Shown: positions 7,636-14,462 of the stretch, one piece after another
Numbering within the stretch: the stretch's first letter is position 1
Layout: each line of letters begins with the position of its first letter
Assembly: GCA_003517675.1 (NCBI GenBank)
Contig: DPAC01000106.1
Location: 2,293-18,484, forward strand
DNA: 16,192 bases
Direction: 5' to 3'
Origin: Porphyromonadaceae bacterium
GTDB taxonomy: Bacteria; Bacteroidota; Bacteroidia; Bacteroidales; Dysgonomonadaceae
Position numbers and translations under genes: made by a program
The notes under the pieces: generated by a model
Databases searched by the model: none
What the model saw: only the letters and a program-made list of their open reading frames with translations
Told to the model about the DNA's origin: nothing

Positions 7636-7821
7636 ATGTGGTCCATTATCAGATGTTATTTTCTCTCCCGTAACAGGGATATTTACCGCGACGTTGCGAG
7701 CGAGTATCACACTTCGGCATTACATGTTTACCGGCTTGCCCACGGCAAGCGCGGCAGAAGCAACAGGGACTATTACATCCTCAAGAAGCTGAAGGAGCAG
7801 GGAGTGATCACCCTTGTCTGA
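7636..7821 (+). CDS. Small (61-aa) HTH-like protein
   Basis: This short basic protein has an apparent helix-turn-helix: a helix around DIYRDVASEYHTS (15-27), then the recognition-helix-like ALHVYRLAHGKRGR (28-41), then a helical tail ending in KKLKEQGVI. I recall similar small proteins with the HVY.LAHGK signature in Bacteroidales genomes, but no function is known to me. It may be a DNA-binding regulator. The first in-frame ATG after a stop at 7612 is 7636, and the first dozen residues look less conserved-like than the rest. A TAnnTTTG box lies about 100 bp upstream. It stands alone between a terminator and a hairpin. An overlapping frame opening with TTG at 7583 has no recognisable content. 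Confidence 0.6.
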   Translation: MWSIIRCYFLSRNRDIYRDVASEYHTSALHVYRLAHGKRGRSNRDYYILKKLKEQGVITLV

Positions 7822-7860
7822 GCTTTTTACCAATTTACAATCAATTGAGCCCCCTCTGAA

Positions 7861-7895
7861 AGCCCCATTTTTTAAAAATGATAAAAAATGGGGCT
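7861..7895. repeat. Perfect 14-bp inverted repeat (hairpin)
   Basis: AGCCCCATTTTTTA (7861-7874) and its exact reverse complement (7882-7895) flank a 7-nt loop. The GC part is at the outer base of the stem and the A/T part is inside, and no T-tract follows on either strand. It is therefore not a canonical terminator. It lies 39 bp after the 61-aa gene stop and could be a 3' RNA-stabilising hairpin, a factor-dependent terminator or the core of a small palindromic repeat element. Confidence 0.7.
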
Positions 7896-7975
7896 ACCGC
7901 CTCAAGGTTTCGCCCCGATTGCGGTCAAAGGTTGATAACAGAAAAGACATTTAAATGTAATACTATATTTTATTT

Positions 7976-8125
7976 TTAACCCCTTTCGGGTGTAAAAACT
8001 GTAACCTCTGGAGGTGGAAGGCACGGTAATCCATCCTCGAAATCCGTTTCATCCAGTCTGTTTAACCGGATCGCACCTTCCGGGGTGAAGGCAGTCTCCA
8101 AGATGTGGTCAATGTGAGGAATGTT
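7976..8125 (-). pseudogene. Remnant of a gene related to 12593-12913 (left flank of hamAB)
   Basis: An open minus-strand frame encodes IDHILETAFTPEGAIRLN. This aligns with IDQIMDTAFTSEGVIRLN in the gene fragment at 12593-12913, and the nucleotides are clearly similar over about 60 bp (8053-8113). Homology is lost after that segment and the frame stops at 7976; on the N-terminal side a TGA lies at 8126-8128. No start codon or complete domain remains, so it is a decayed piece of a paralog. It sits in the same orientation as the other copy, on the far side of the hamAB operon. Confidence 0.6.
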
Positions 8126-8311
8126 TCATAAATAAAAACTTTATGGAGATACCATATAGCTTTTTGATATTGAAGAAATCTTGCACAGTCTACCAGTGGC
8201 AGGAATTGGCTAAGGGAATCGTTTTGCCAAAATCAGAAGTAAAACAGTTCCAAAACAGGAAGTAGCGTTAAAAGGAAAAGAATAAAACCAAGTTGTAATG
8301 CATTCGTGTTG
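8126..8311. other. Gene-poor stretch downstream of hamB
   Basis: The only open frame noted here is a 40-codon plus-strand ORF at 8143-8265 (start MEIPYSFLILKK). I do not recognise it and consider it too weak to call as a gene. No terminator is evident after the hamB stop at 8312. Confidence 0.4.
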
Positions 8312-11300
8312 TTAACTAATTCCATTCAATTTTTCCCATACCCGTTTATATTCCTGCCCACTTAACATGGATTCGGCAGGTCGTGCTCTTTCCCATGTCT
8401 CATCTCCTTGATCCCTGAGCCAATTGTTCACCGAGTCGGTAGGTTGAGAGAAAATTTCTCCATTCACCGCAGCATTATATAGTTGGCCTAATGGGTTGGC
8501 GATGCTGCGGGGAACATTATTCTTTCGCATCAGAACACCTTCATCTGTGTTGACACCATAGTGCAGGTAAGCAGGAAGATTTGCCATGCGTTTTTTATCA
8601 ATCTCCGATAAACCATCCCAATCAATTCCACTGGTTGGCATTTTTTGCATGGATGCCAGACCCCACGTTGCTGAGTTTGCAACAACCTTATACAATGCCT
8701 TGGTGGTTTTTTTTATTGCACTGCTCAAATCTTCATTAGGATAAAAACGAGCAGCAATTTTTGAAATATTATGACCGTTCACCCAATCAATTATCAACCT
8801 TGCAATGCTTGATTGATCTAATGGTTTTTCACCCGAACTTAGTTCTTCTATTGACTTTTTGATCTCGTAGGTATTTAACATGATCCCTACAAGTTTTTTC
8901 ATGGTTTGATTTTGCGCTGAAAAAAGTAGATTTTTGTCCCAGTCACCAGGAGTTATACCCGATGTTGCCAATTTTCCAATCATTTGTTTAACAGAAATTG
9001 ATGAAAAACCAGTAACATCAGAAATTTTTGCGTCGGCTAAAGAGATGGAGTTCGCGTATCTTCTGATGTTTTCTCTTAAGAAAGTCTTCTTTTCAGCAGG
9101 TAATTGACGATAACCCAAGGTAGCTTGTAATTTTTGCTCCAGTTGCGATAAAAAGATCTCCTGACTTTTAACTTGTTTTCTAAGGTGTGAGATGTATTGA
9201 AGAATGGCTGACCATCTCTCATCAACGAAAAGCCATCTTTCAAAATCATGATCAGCGTGTTTCAATACATTGTCAATTGCACTTACCAGCTGCGATAATA
9301 ATTCCCCCGAAGCAGATTTCACATATTCAGCAACTTTTAAAAAGTCTTGTTCATTCCTGGTCGCTATACCTACCCAACCCATAGAATCTTGACCGGCACG
9401 CCCAACTCTCCCCACCAAGTTCCAGAAATCACGGACAGGCATATCTTTGGTTCCGGTTTTGCTTTTGTATACATAAGAACCCATTATAACGGCAGAAACT
9501 GGGAAATTAATACCCTGGGCTATGGTCGTCGTTGCTACAATTGCCTGCAATTTTCCATTAGACATCAAGTCCTCAATCAAGAAACGAATCTCATCTGGCA
9601 AAGCAGAACTATGTACGGCAATTCTCTTTCTTAAGAATCTGGCCAGTGGAAAATCATTTCCCAGTTCACTTTGTACCAGCTTGATTAATAAATCTACATC
9701 CGGGTCAGAAGTAAACGCATCGGTCGATTTTTCAAAAAGAGTTTCAGCAATGCCATAAGTCTCATTTGGATCAGTAGCCAGAACAATTACAGGAGATGAA
9801 ATGCTCAGAAAATTAGCTGCAACTGTTTTAGCGATTTTCGTTTTAGAACTTCTTGCTTGTGAAGCTGTTTCTTCGTCGATATCCCCCGTAAACAACGGGA
9901 TAGCATCGCCAATTTCATAAGTACCTTTATCTGTGTGAAGAGTTCTGAGCAGATAGTCGTATTTCCGCCCCCTTCCTTCAACCTGAATTGCACCAATAAC
10001 CCGTTCATTAGGCTGCCACCAATTTAAATCCAGATTAATAACCTGTCCCCGATCACCTGCAAGCCAATTGACAACATCACCCGAGTTTGAAATATCGGGA
10101 GTCATCAATAAGAAATTGGCTTCCTCGCAGTCGTTTTTAATCGTTGATAACAAGAACTCAAGATGCAATCCTCTTTGTTTTTCCCCGATGTTATGTGCTT
10201 CATCAACCACGGTTAAAACCAGGGAACGTTCCTTAGTTGTCCCGAGACCTTGTCGAACGAGAAGGTTCAATTTTTCATAGGTAGTTACAAGCACATCGAA
10301 TGTGGTTCGATTACCGCTTTCTTCTATCAGGTGCTGTTCAAAACCATCCAGTTCAATGGCGCCACTTGCCTTTTCAACTCTGAGGCCGATACCCCCAAAA
10401 TCTCTCTTGAGCTGGTTGTAAATTTGGTTGGCCAGTGCCTTTGTTGGTACCGTGTATGCAACCCATCCCCCCTGATTCCTGAATTGATTCAATGCTTGTA
10501 AAATGCGGTACTCTGCTATCAATGTTTTTCCGCTCGATGTAGGAAGATTCAGTACAACAGCCCGATGGACTGGATCAAGAAGTTGCCCTTTCAGAATGGA
10601 TTCCTTCTGTGGGTAAAGCAATTCAAAACGTCCCTTCTCCTGATGGCTGAGGAAATGATTGAACTTGGTCACCCAGTTATTTATACCCCTGGTGTTGTGC
10701 CAAATCGTATTTCGCACCGTTTTTACGGCAAAAGCTTCGAAGAATTGATACAACAGGCTTAAGCTTATGTTCCCTGCTTTTTCTGCATACTCACCGGAGA
10801 TTTGCAAATGATAATGCAACTGATCTTCTGGCACCAATGGCCTTCCTTCCAATACATATTGGCCAAGAATGTCGATACTTTTGGCAAAATGATAGAGCGA
10901 CAACAATTCGGCGGCACCATAAGGGCGGCTTTCCTCATTGACCTGATTGAGAAACCTGTTTTCAAATTGATTTTGTTCGATTCTAAGTTGATTAATAAGC
11001 CTAACCGCATGGCTTACATCACGCCAGTTCTCCTTTATTACTAACTGAACGATGGCTTTGAAAGAGGCCGTTAATAGTCTATTGTTCCAATTGTCTCCAG
11101 GTTTAATCCCTTGTATCTGCTCGTGCAGGGCTTTTAGATATTGCTTGACAAAATGCCAATGTTCCCCCAGGTAGCCGAATGCTATCAGTTTAAAGGTTTC
11201 ATAAATAAAGTACTCATCTTCAAGGCTGGCAGGTAATTGTTCTGCAATATCGAAGTAGATAGAACATAAAGCTTTGAAGTCATTTTTCTTCTCCTCATCG

Positions 11301-11497
11301 TATTGTTTCTCCCATAGTTCAATAATTTGCAACTCACAAAGTTCCTTGGCTTTATGCAATTCTTGAATCTCATCCTCGCGAAGTTGTAAATTAACGAACC
11401 TTTTTGATAATTTCCCCTTTTGTATGAGCACATCAATTCCTGCAAGTATATCAGGATAGGCTTGCTTAAGGATTTGATATTTGGTTTGAATGCTCAT
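8312..11497 (-). CDS. hamB: HamB-like DEAH-box superfamily 2 helicase (Hachiman-type defence)
   Basis: This 1061-aa cytosolic helicase resembles the Ski2-like helicase partner of Hachiman and AbpAB anti-phage systems. There the helicase senses or unwinds DNA and licenses a partner nuclease. A helical N-terminal region of about 300 residues precedes the core. Motif I is LPTSSGKT (318-325), Ia is PTKALANQ (351-358) and II is DEAH (432-435). Motif III is replaced by MTPDIS (465-470) instead of the usual SAT. Motif V is TTIAQGINFP (657-666) and VI is LVGRVGRAGQ (694-703). A long C-terminal region follows, rich in helices. All ATPase motifs are intact. Its ATG overlaps the hamA stop in an ATGA, showing translational coupling. 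It is visibly AT-richer than the SNF2 gene, consistent with horizontal acquisition. A different two-gene nuclease-helicase defence family cannot be excluded without profile searches. Confidence 0.75.
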   Translation of the reverse strand: MSIQTKYQILKQAYPDILAGIDVLIQKGKLSKRFVNLQLREDEIQELHKAKELCELQIIELWEKQYDEEKKNDFKALCSIYFDIAEQLPASLEDEYFIYETFKLIAFGYLGEHWHFVKQYLKALHEQIQGIKPGDNWNNRLLTASFKAIVQLVIKENWRDVSHAVRLINQLRIEQNQFENRFLNQVNEESRPYGAAELLSLYHFAKSIDILGQYVLEGRPLVPEDQLHYHLQISGEYAEKAGNISLSLLYQFFEAFAVKTVRNTIWHNTRGINNWVTKFNHFLSHQEKGRFELLYPQKESILKGQLLDPVHRAVVLNLPTSSGKTLIAEYRILQALNQFRNQGGWVAYTVPTKALANQIYNQLKRDFGGIGLRVEKASGAIELDGFEQHLIEESGNRTTFDVLVTTYEKLNLLVRQGLGTTKERSLVLTVVDEAHNIGEKQRGLHLEFLLSTIKNDCEEANFLLMTPDISNSGDVVNWLAGDRGQVINLDLNWWQPNERVIGAIQVEGRGRKYDYLLRTLHTDKGTYEIGDAIPLFTGDIDEETASQARSSKTKIAKTVAANFLSISSPVIVLATDPNETYGIAETLFEKSTDAFTSDPDVDLLIKLVQSELGNDFPLARFLRKRIAVHSSALPDEIRFLIEDLMSNGKLQAIVATTTIAQGINFPVSAVIMGSYVYKSKTGTKDMPVRDFWNLVGRVGRAGQDSMGWVGIATRNEQDFLKVAEYVKSASGELLSQLVSAIDNVLKHADHDFERWLFVDERWSAILQYISHLRKQVKSQEIFLSQLEQKLQATLGYRQLPAEKKTFLRENIRRYANSISLADAKISDVTGFSSISVKQMIGKLATSGITPGDWDKNLLFSAQNQTMKKLVGIMLNTYEIKKSIEELSSGEKPLDQSSIARLIIDWVNGHNISKIAARFYPNEDLSSAIKKTTKALYKVVANSATWGLASMQKMPTSGIDWDGLSEIDKKRMANLPAYLHYGVNTDEGVLMRKNNVPRSIANPLGQLYNAAVNGEIFSQPTDSVNNWLRDQGDETWERARPAESMLSGQEYKRVWEKLNGIS

Positions 11498-12297
11498 TCA
11501 GTCACTGAGTTAATAATTGGCAACCAGTTTTTCTTTTGAATAGGAATATAGAGAGCCAAAAGATTGAGTCCCACAGGCTCCAATATTTGTGTTTTCAATC
11601 TGTGGTAACTCGGAGACAGGTCTCTTTCATCAGGTTCAACATCCCGGATTAACACTCCAAACAATTTGTATTTTTCAGCCTTGGAGTAATAGGCCTTGAT
11701 TCCCGATTCATAATCCAATTTAAATGGGTGATCAGCCGGAAATAGTCGCATTTTACTTTTTAGGTAAGATAAAAGAATCAGTCTTTTGGACCGATTGTTG
11801 TACATATTTCTTAGTTGCACTTCAATACCAGCTGCACCTGTCATCACTTGTGGAGGTCTTTTTGTCGTTTCAGACGATGTTTTAACTTCACCAAATAGAA
11901 AGAGTACCAGACCATCTTCTTCAATGAAACCCACTAAATCGGCTCCTGTTTTATTGCCTTTGGGATTACGGGCATCCCTCAATTCATTCCAATAAAAACG
12001 GCAGGAAAACTCTTTCTCCAAGATCAGTTCTGCATAAGCTTCGCCAATCCTGAAATTTTGAACCTCAACATTTTCATCCTCCAATGCTTTTATGTCAGCC
12101 AAGAGATCTTCATTAGCATCAAAACCCGTTTCCTCTGTCAAGGCTTTTAAATGTTCAAGGGTGTTTTCTCTCTCCTGACGATCAAGTAAACAATCTTTTA
12201 CCGGACCTTTTAAATGAGCATGACATTCTTGCTCATCAAGGCTAACACCCTGATACCCTCGCTTGTCTGATTCGCAAAATTGATACTCAACTCTCAA
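11494..12297 (-). CDS. hamA: HamA-like (DUF1837-type) PD-(D/E)xK nuclease
   Basis: This 267-aa protein is the likely effector nuclease of a Hachiman-type system; in characterised examples HamA is held by HamB and degrades DNA upon activation. The nuclease core is visible: RIGEAYAEL (83-91) supplies the helix acidic residue, GADLVGF the Asp at 120, and LFGEVKTSS the Glu137-x-Lys139 pair. This pattern resembles the DUF1837 proteins. The N-terminal 80 residues are charged and not assignable. There is no ATG anywhere in the first 150 codons. The best start is TTG at 12297, preceded by the purine-rich AAAAAAGAAAGAA and lying about 30 nt after the predicted transcription start. It is the first gene of the operon and is followed by hamB with a 4-bp overlap. 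The catalytic residues are intact. The Hachiman label rests on gene order and motifs, not on an alignment. Confidence 0.68.
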   Translation of the reverse strand: MRVEYQFCESDKRGYQGVSLDEQECHAHLKGPVKDCLLDRQERENTLEHLKALTEETGFDANEDLLADIKALEDENVEVQNFRIGEAYAELILEKEFSCRFYWNELRDARNPKGNKTGADLVGFIEEDGLVLFLFGEVKTSSETTKRPPQVMTGAAGIEVQLRNMYNNRSKRLILLSYLKSKMRLFPADHPFKLDYESGIKAYYSKAEKYKLFGVLIRDVEPDERDLSPSYHRLKTQILEPVGLNLLALYIPIQKKNWLPIINSVTE

Positions 12298-12592
12298 TTC
12301 TTTCTTTTTTAAGATGATGAATGAGTTCGTAACAAAATTAATTACACCCTAAAAATCTCGAAAAAATTTGCATATGTCAGGCAGGTGTTTTGTCAACGAA
12401 GCTACACACCACACGGGATTACTCCCCTCGCACGTTTCTTTAGGCTACTATTAACGGAATAATAAGATTACTCTCAATTGCTGTACAGTTACTTAGTCGA
12501 TTTTTTTGTCACACTTAAGTATCACAAAAATAGGTGAAATCTTACACATGACAAAGCGTTTGATAAAATATTTCTTATCAGCGATTTGCTTA
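12298..12592. other. AT-rich intergenic region upstream of hamA
   Basis: Apart from the candidate hamA promoter at its left end, I found no gene, RNA or clear repeat here. It ends at the stop of the decayed YDFGDDWE-motif gene. Confidence 0.4.
12333..12366 (-). promoter_or_regulatory. Candidate promoter of hamAB
   Basis: On the minus strand TAATTTTG (plus 12333-12340) matches the -7 box. A T-rich stretch (plus 12361-12366) stands about 20 nt upstream, in place of a TTTG -33 box. The leader to the TTG start would be about 30 nt. Confidence 0.4.
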
Positions 12593-12913
12593 TTAAGATT
12601 GACAATATATGCAGCCAATTAGGTGATTTACCGGGCAAAAGATTGCTTTCGCGAAGCGTTCCCAGTCATCCCCAAAATCGTACCGATAGATCATCTTATC
12701 GCCCTTCTCCTTCAATAAGTCAGAAACACGCATCCCCTCATATTGAACAGCAGGCAACTCCTCGGTATTCAACCGGATCACACCTTCCGATGTGAAGGCT
12801 GTATCCATGATTTGATCAATTTGATGCGGTAATAAAAACATAGATGTATCGATTATTTTGATGATAACAAATTCGTCATAAACAGTCTGACTGGATATTT
12901 GAATGGATAACAT
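12593..12913 (-). pseudogene. Truncated pRiA4b ORF-3-like protein (right flank of hamAB)
   Basis: This 106-codon frame carries the motif MIYRYDFGDDWE (74-85), the hallmark of the plasmid pRiA4b ORF-3-like family (Y.YDFGD.WEH). It is preceded by RVSDLLKEKGD, which also fits that family. Full-length members are typically longer and continue past the WEH motif. Here the frame turns into unrelated sequence (RFAKAIFCPV) and stops about 20 residues later, and the N-terminal 40 residues do not resemble the family either. I therefore read it as a fragment, truncated at both ends. The stretch IDQIMDTAFTSEGVIRLN is shared with the remnant at 7976-8125. The family has been found on plasmids and near mobile DNA, but no transposase is seen here. 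A small functional derivative is possible. Confidence 0.5.
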
Positions 12914-13007
12914 TACCGAGATAAATTGGCGTATTTGATAGAAATATCAACTAGTCGGCAAAATGGGTGGATTAATGTCGCACTCGAGGAATTCAGAAAG
13001 CAATAGC

Positions 13008-13334
13008 TTAAGCAAGTTGCACAAAGACATCTTCAATTTTAACATTAAAATTAATCTCTGCTTTCAATGCTTTGAAAACCTTGATGATGGTATCTATTGT
13101 TGCGCTATTTGCACTACGCTCTAGTTTTGATATCTGGGCTTTCTGAACTCCTACAAGTTGTCCAAGTTCCTCTTGCGTCAAATTGCGTTCAAGTCTTGCA
13201 GATTTTATCATTTTGCCCAACAAATCCATACGGAGTTCGTATTCGTACTCTTCTCTCTCTTTTGTCCCCACCTTGCCAATGTATTTATCCTTCATTTCGG
13301 CAAGTGAACGGGTTTTTATTCTTCTAGTTGTCAT
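13008..13334 (-). CDS. higA: HigA-family XRE antitoxin
   Basis: This intact 108-aa antitoxin of the HigBA family would neutralise a RelE-like mRNA interferase and repress its own operon. The N-terminal stretch (DKYIGKVGTKEREEYE...LRMDLLG, about 17-40) is characteristic of Bacteroidales HigA. The XRE helix-turn-helix follows at about 41-95 (LTQEELGQLVGVQKAQISKLE), and the C-terminal strand (INFNVKIE) is the usual ending. It lies 11 bp after the stop of a shortened higB reading frame, in the canonical toxin-then-antitoxin order. With no functional toxin next to it, it is effectively an orphan antitoxin. It might still repress the shared promoter or counter a related HigB elsewhere. The reading frame shows no damage. 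Confidence 0.88.
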   Translation of the reverse strand: MTTRRIKTRSLAEMKDKYIGKVGTKEREEYEYELRMDLLGKMIKSARLERNLTQEELGQLVGVQKAQISKLERSANSATIDTIIKVFKALKAEINFNVKIEDVFVQLA

Positions 13335-13345
13335 ATTATTTGTAT

Positions 13346-13453
13346 CTATTTTTGTCCAAAATACTTATTCGTTATTTTGGAATCAAGTTGAGAAAGAAAT
13401 TCTTCAGCATCTTCCATGAACCTCGTTTCAAAATATCTTATTCCTGCTTTCAT
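13346..13453 (-). pseudogene. higB: HigB toxin reduced to a 35-codon minigene by in-frame deletion
   Basis: The peptide starts MKAGIRYFETRFMEDAEEF and continues LSQLDSKI, which is the N-terminus of a Bacteroidales HigB (RelE-like mRNA interferase, usually about 110-115 aa). It then jumps straight to TNKYFGQK and a stop, matching the terminal KKYFEQK of that family. About 75 residues, including the whole RelE-fold core and the catalytic region, are missing, yet the frame and stop are preserved. It keeps a promoter-like sequence upstream and the normal 11-bp spacing to higA. An upstream in-frame ATG at 13465 lies on the predicted transcription start, so 13453 is preferred. Toxicity is not expected. 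Recognition rests on short termini and on synteny with higA. Confidence 0.7.
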
Positions 13454-13466
13454 TGGATATTGCATT

Positions 13467-13498
13467 CAAAATTATCAATAAGTTTCTATATATGGAAA
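13467..13498 (-). promoter_or_regulatory. higB: Candidate higBA promoter
   Basis: On the minus strand TTTC (plus 13495-13498) is followed after 20 nt by TAATTTTG (13467-13474). This is close to the Bacteroidetes consensus and about 14 nt ahead of the higB ATG. Confidence 0.45.
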
Positions 13499-13572
13499 CT
13501 ATTTTGGTTAAATACCATGTTAATATTTCTTATTGTGGATGGTTCTTTACAATCGCCAAAGCCATATGGCAA

Positions 13573-13650
13573 CGATTCATTTCATTGAAATATCCAGCTC
13601 AAATTCATCCCTGACAGATGCAGCATCATTCCGCGCGATTCATTTCATTG
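13573..13650 (+). repeat. 15-bp direct repeat pair
   Basis: CGATTCATTTCATTG occurs at 13573-13587 and again at 13636-13650, 63 bp apart, bracketing the start of the chimeric ATPase remnant. Either a local duplication or a scar is possible. Confidence 0.6.
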
Positions 13651-14352
13651 TCAGACTCTTGGGGCAAATTTAGTGAATGGTATAAAAATAACGAATTTTT
13701 GAGTATTGATATGCTCTCTGAATCGACAAATAGAAGTGTAGATGATGAGGAAGTCATAGAAACAATTGCAGAATATGAAGGGATGGTTCATATGTGTGAT
13801 TTTTTGTTCGAGAATGGATTCCTGAATGTTTTGGGAGATCAATCTGCCAAAACCGGAAGTAAAATAGCGCCAAAACCGGAAGCCAAATGGTGCGGAAAAA
13901 CCAGCACGGCACGTCGTGCATCAAAGAGTGTGTTGTATATGCAGGATCCTGATAAATCAGCATCATACATTGCAATGGCAGATACAAAACCCTCATTACT
14001 TCTGAAAGGTGCTAATCCCCGTCTGTTGGACGAATGGCAAATGGCACCTGTTTTGTGGGATGTTGTTCGATTTGAGGTAGACAAACGAGGAATACCAGGA
14101 CAATTTATTCTCACCGGATCTGCGGTTCCTGCAGATAATGTGGTTCTTCATACCGGTACCTGGAGAATTGCCCGTTTACTGATGAGGCCAATGAGTCTGT
14201 TTGAGTCAAATGATTCAAACGGAATAATCTCACTACGTGCATTATTTGATGGAAAGCAGGAAATGGAAGGCATTAGTAATTTAACAATAGAGAAAATAGC
14301 CTATCTGACCTGTCGGGGAGGGTTTGAATATCCACGCCATTCTATTCAATAA
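13618..14352 (+). pseudogene. Chimeric, C-terminally truncated AAA/DUF4143 ATPase remnant
   Basis: This 244-codon frame joins two unrelated parts. Residues 1-80 (for example SWGKFSEWYKNNEF and EEVIETIAEYEGMVHMCDF) match nothing I recognise. From about residue 88 it follows an AAA_14/DUF4143 ATPase: Walker A tail KWCGKTST, LYMQDPD, ANPRLLDEWQMAPVLWDVVRFEVD (Walker B LLDEWQ), FILTGSAVP and MRPMSLFE. The usual glycine before the Walker A Lys is lost (PEAKWCGK where EGPKWCGK is expected). The protein ends at CRGGFEYPRHSIQ, where members normally continue for about 200 residues into the DUF4143 domain. A 23-bp tandem duplication sits at the junction (13846-13882). It is probably non-functional. 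It belongs to a different subfamily from the intact ATPase at 18-1202. It is possible that the N-terminal part was once a separate gene. Confidence 0.72.
13846..13882 (+). repeat. 23-bp micro-duplication at the chimera junction
   Basis: GCCAAAACCGGAAG occurs at 13846-13859 and at 13869-13882, with a period of 23 bp, so the second copy shifts frame relative to the first. It sits exactly where the unknown N-terminal part meets the ATPase part and may have created the fused frame. Confidence 0.65.
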
Positions 14353-14428
14353 AATATGCTGTGGCGGCTTTCGGTTCAATCTCCTCCAAAATTTATAATC
14401 AACGCATCATTAAATAAATAAAATTGCC

Positions 14429-14447
14429 TATCTTTGCATATAATATG
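14429..14447 (+). promoter_or_regulatory. hipBA promoter and candidate HipB operator
   Basis: TATCTTTG at 14429-14436 is a full -7 match; no good -33 box is seen. The palindrome CATATAATATG (14437-14447) overlaps the expected transcription start and is followed by a further ATATG half-site (14449-14453 region). HipB proteins repress their own operon, so this is a plausible operator. Confidence 0.5.
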
Positions 14448-14462
14448 ATATGTTAAGTGAAT

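Noticed and set aside
7861..7895. Calling the 14-bp hairpin an intrinsic terminator
   Set aside because: No U-tract follows on either strand and the GC part is at the wrong end of the stem.
8143..8265. 40-codon plus-strand ORF downstream of hamB
   Set aside because: It has no recognisable motif, no promoter match and no homology I can name; it was left as part of the intergenic note.
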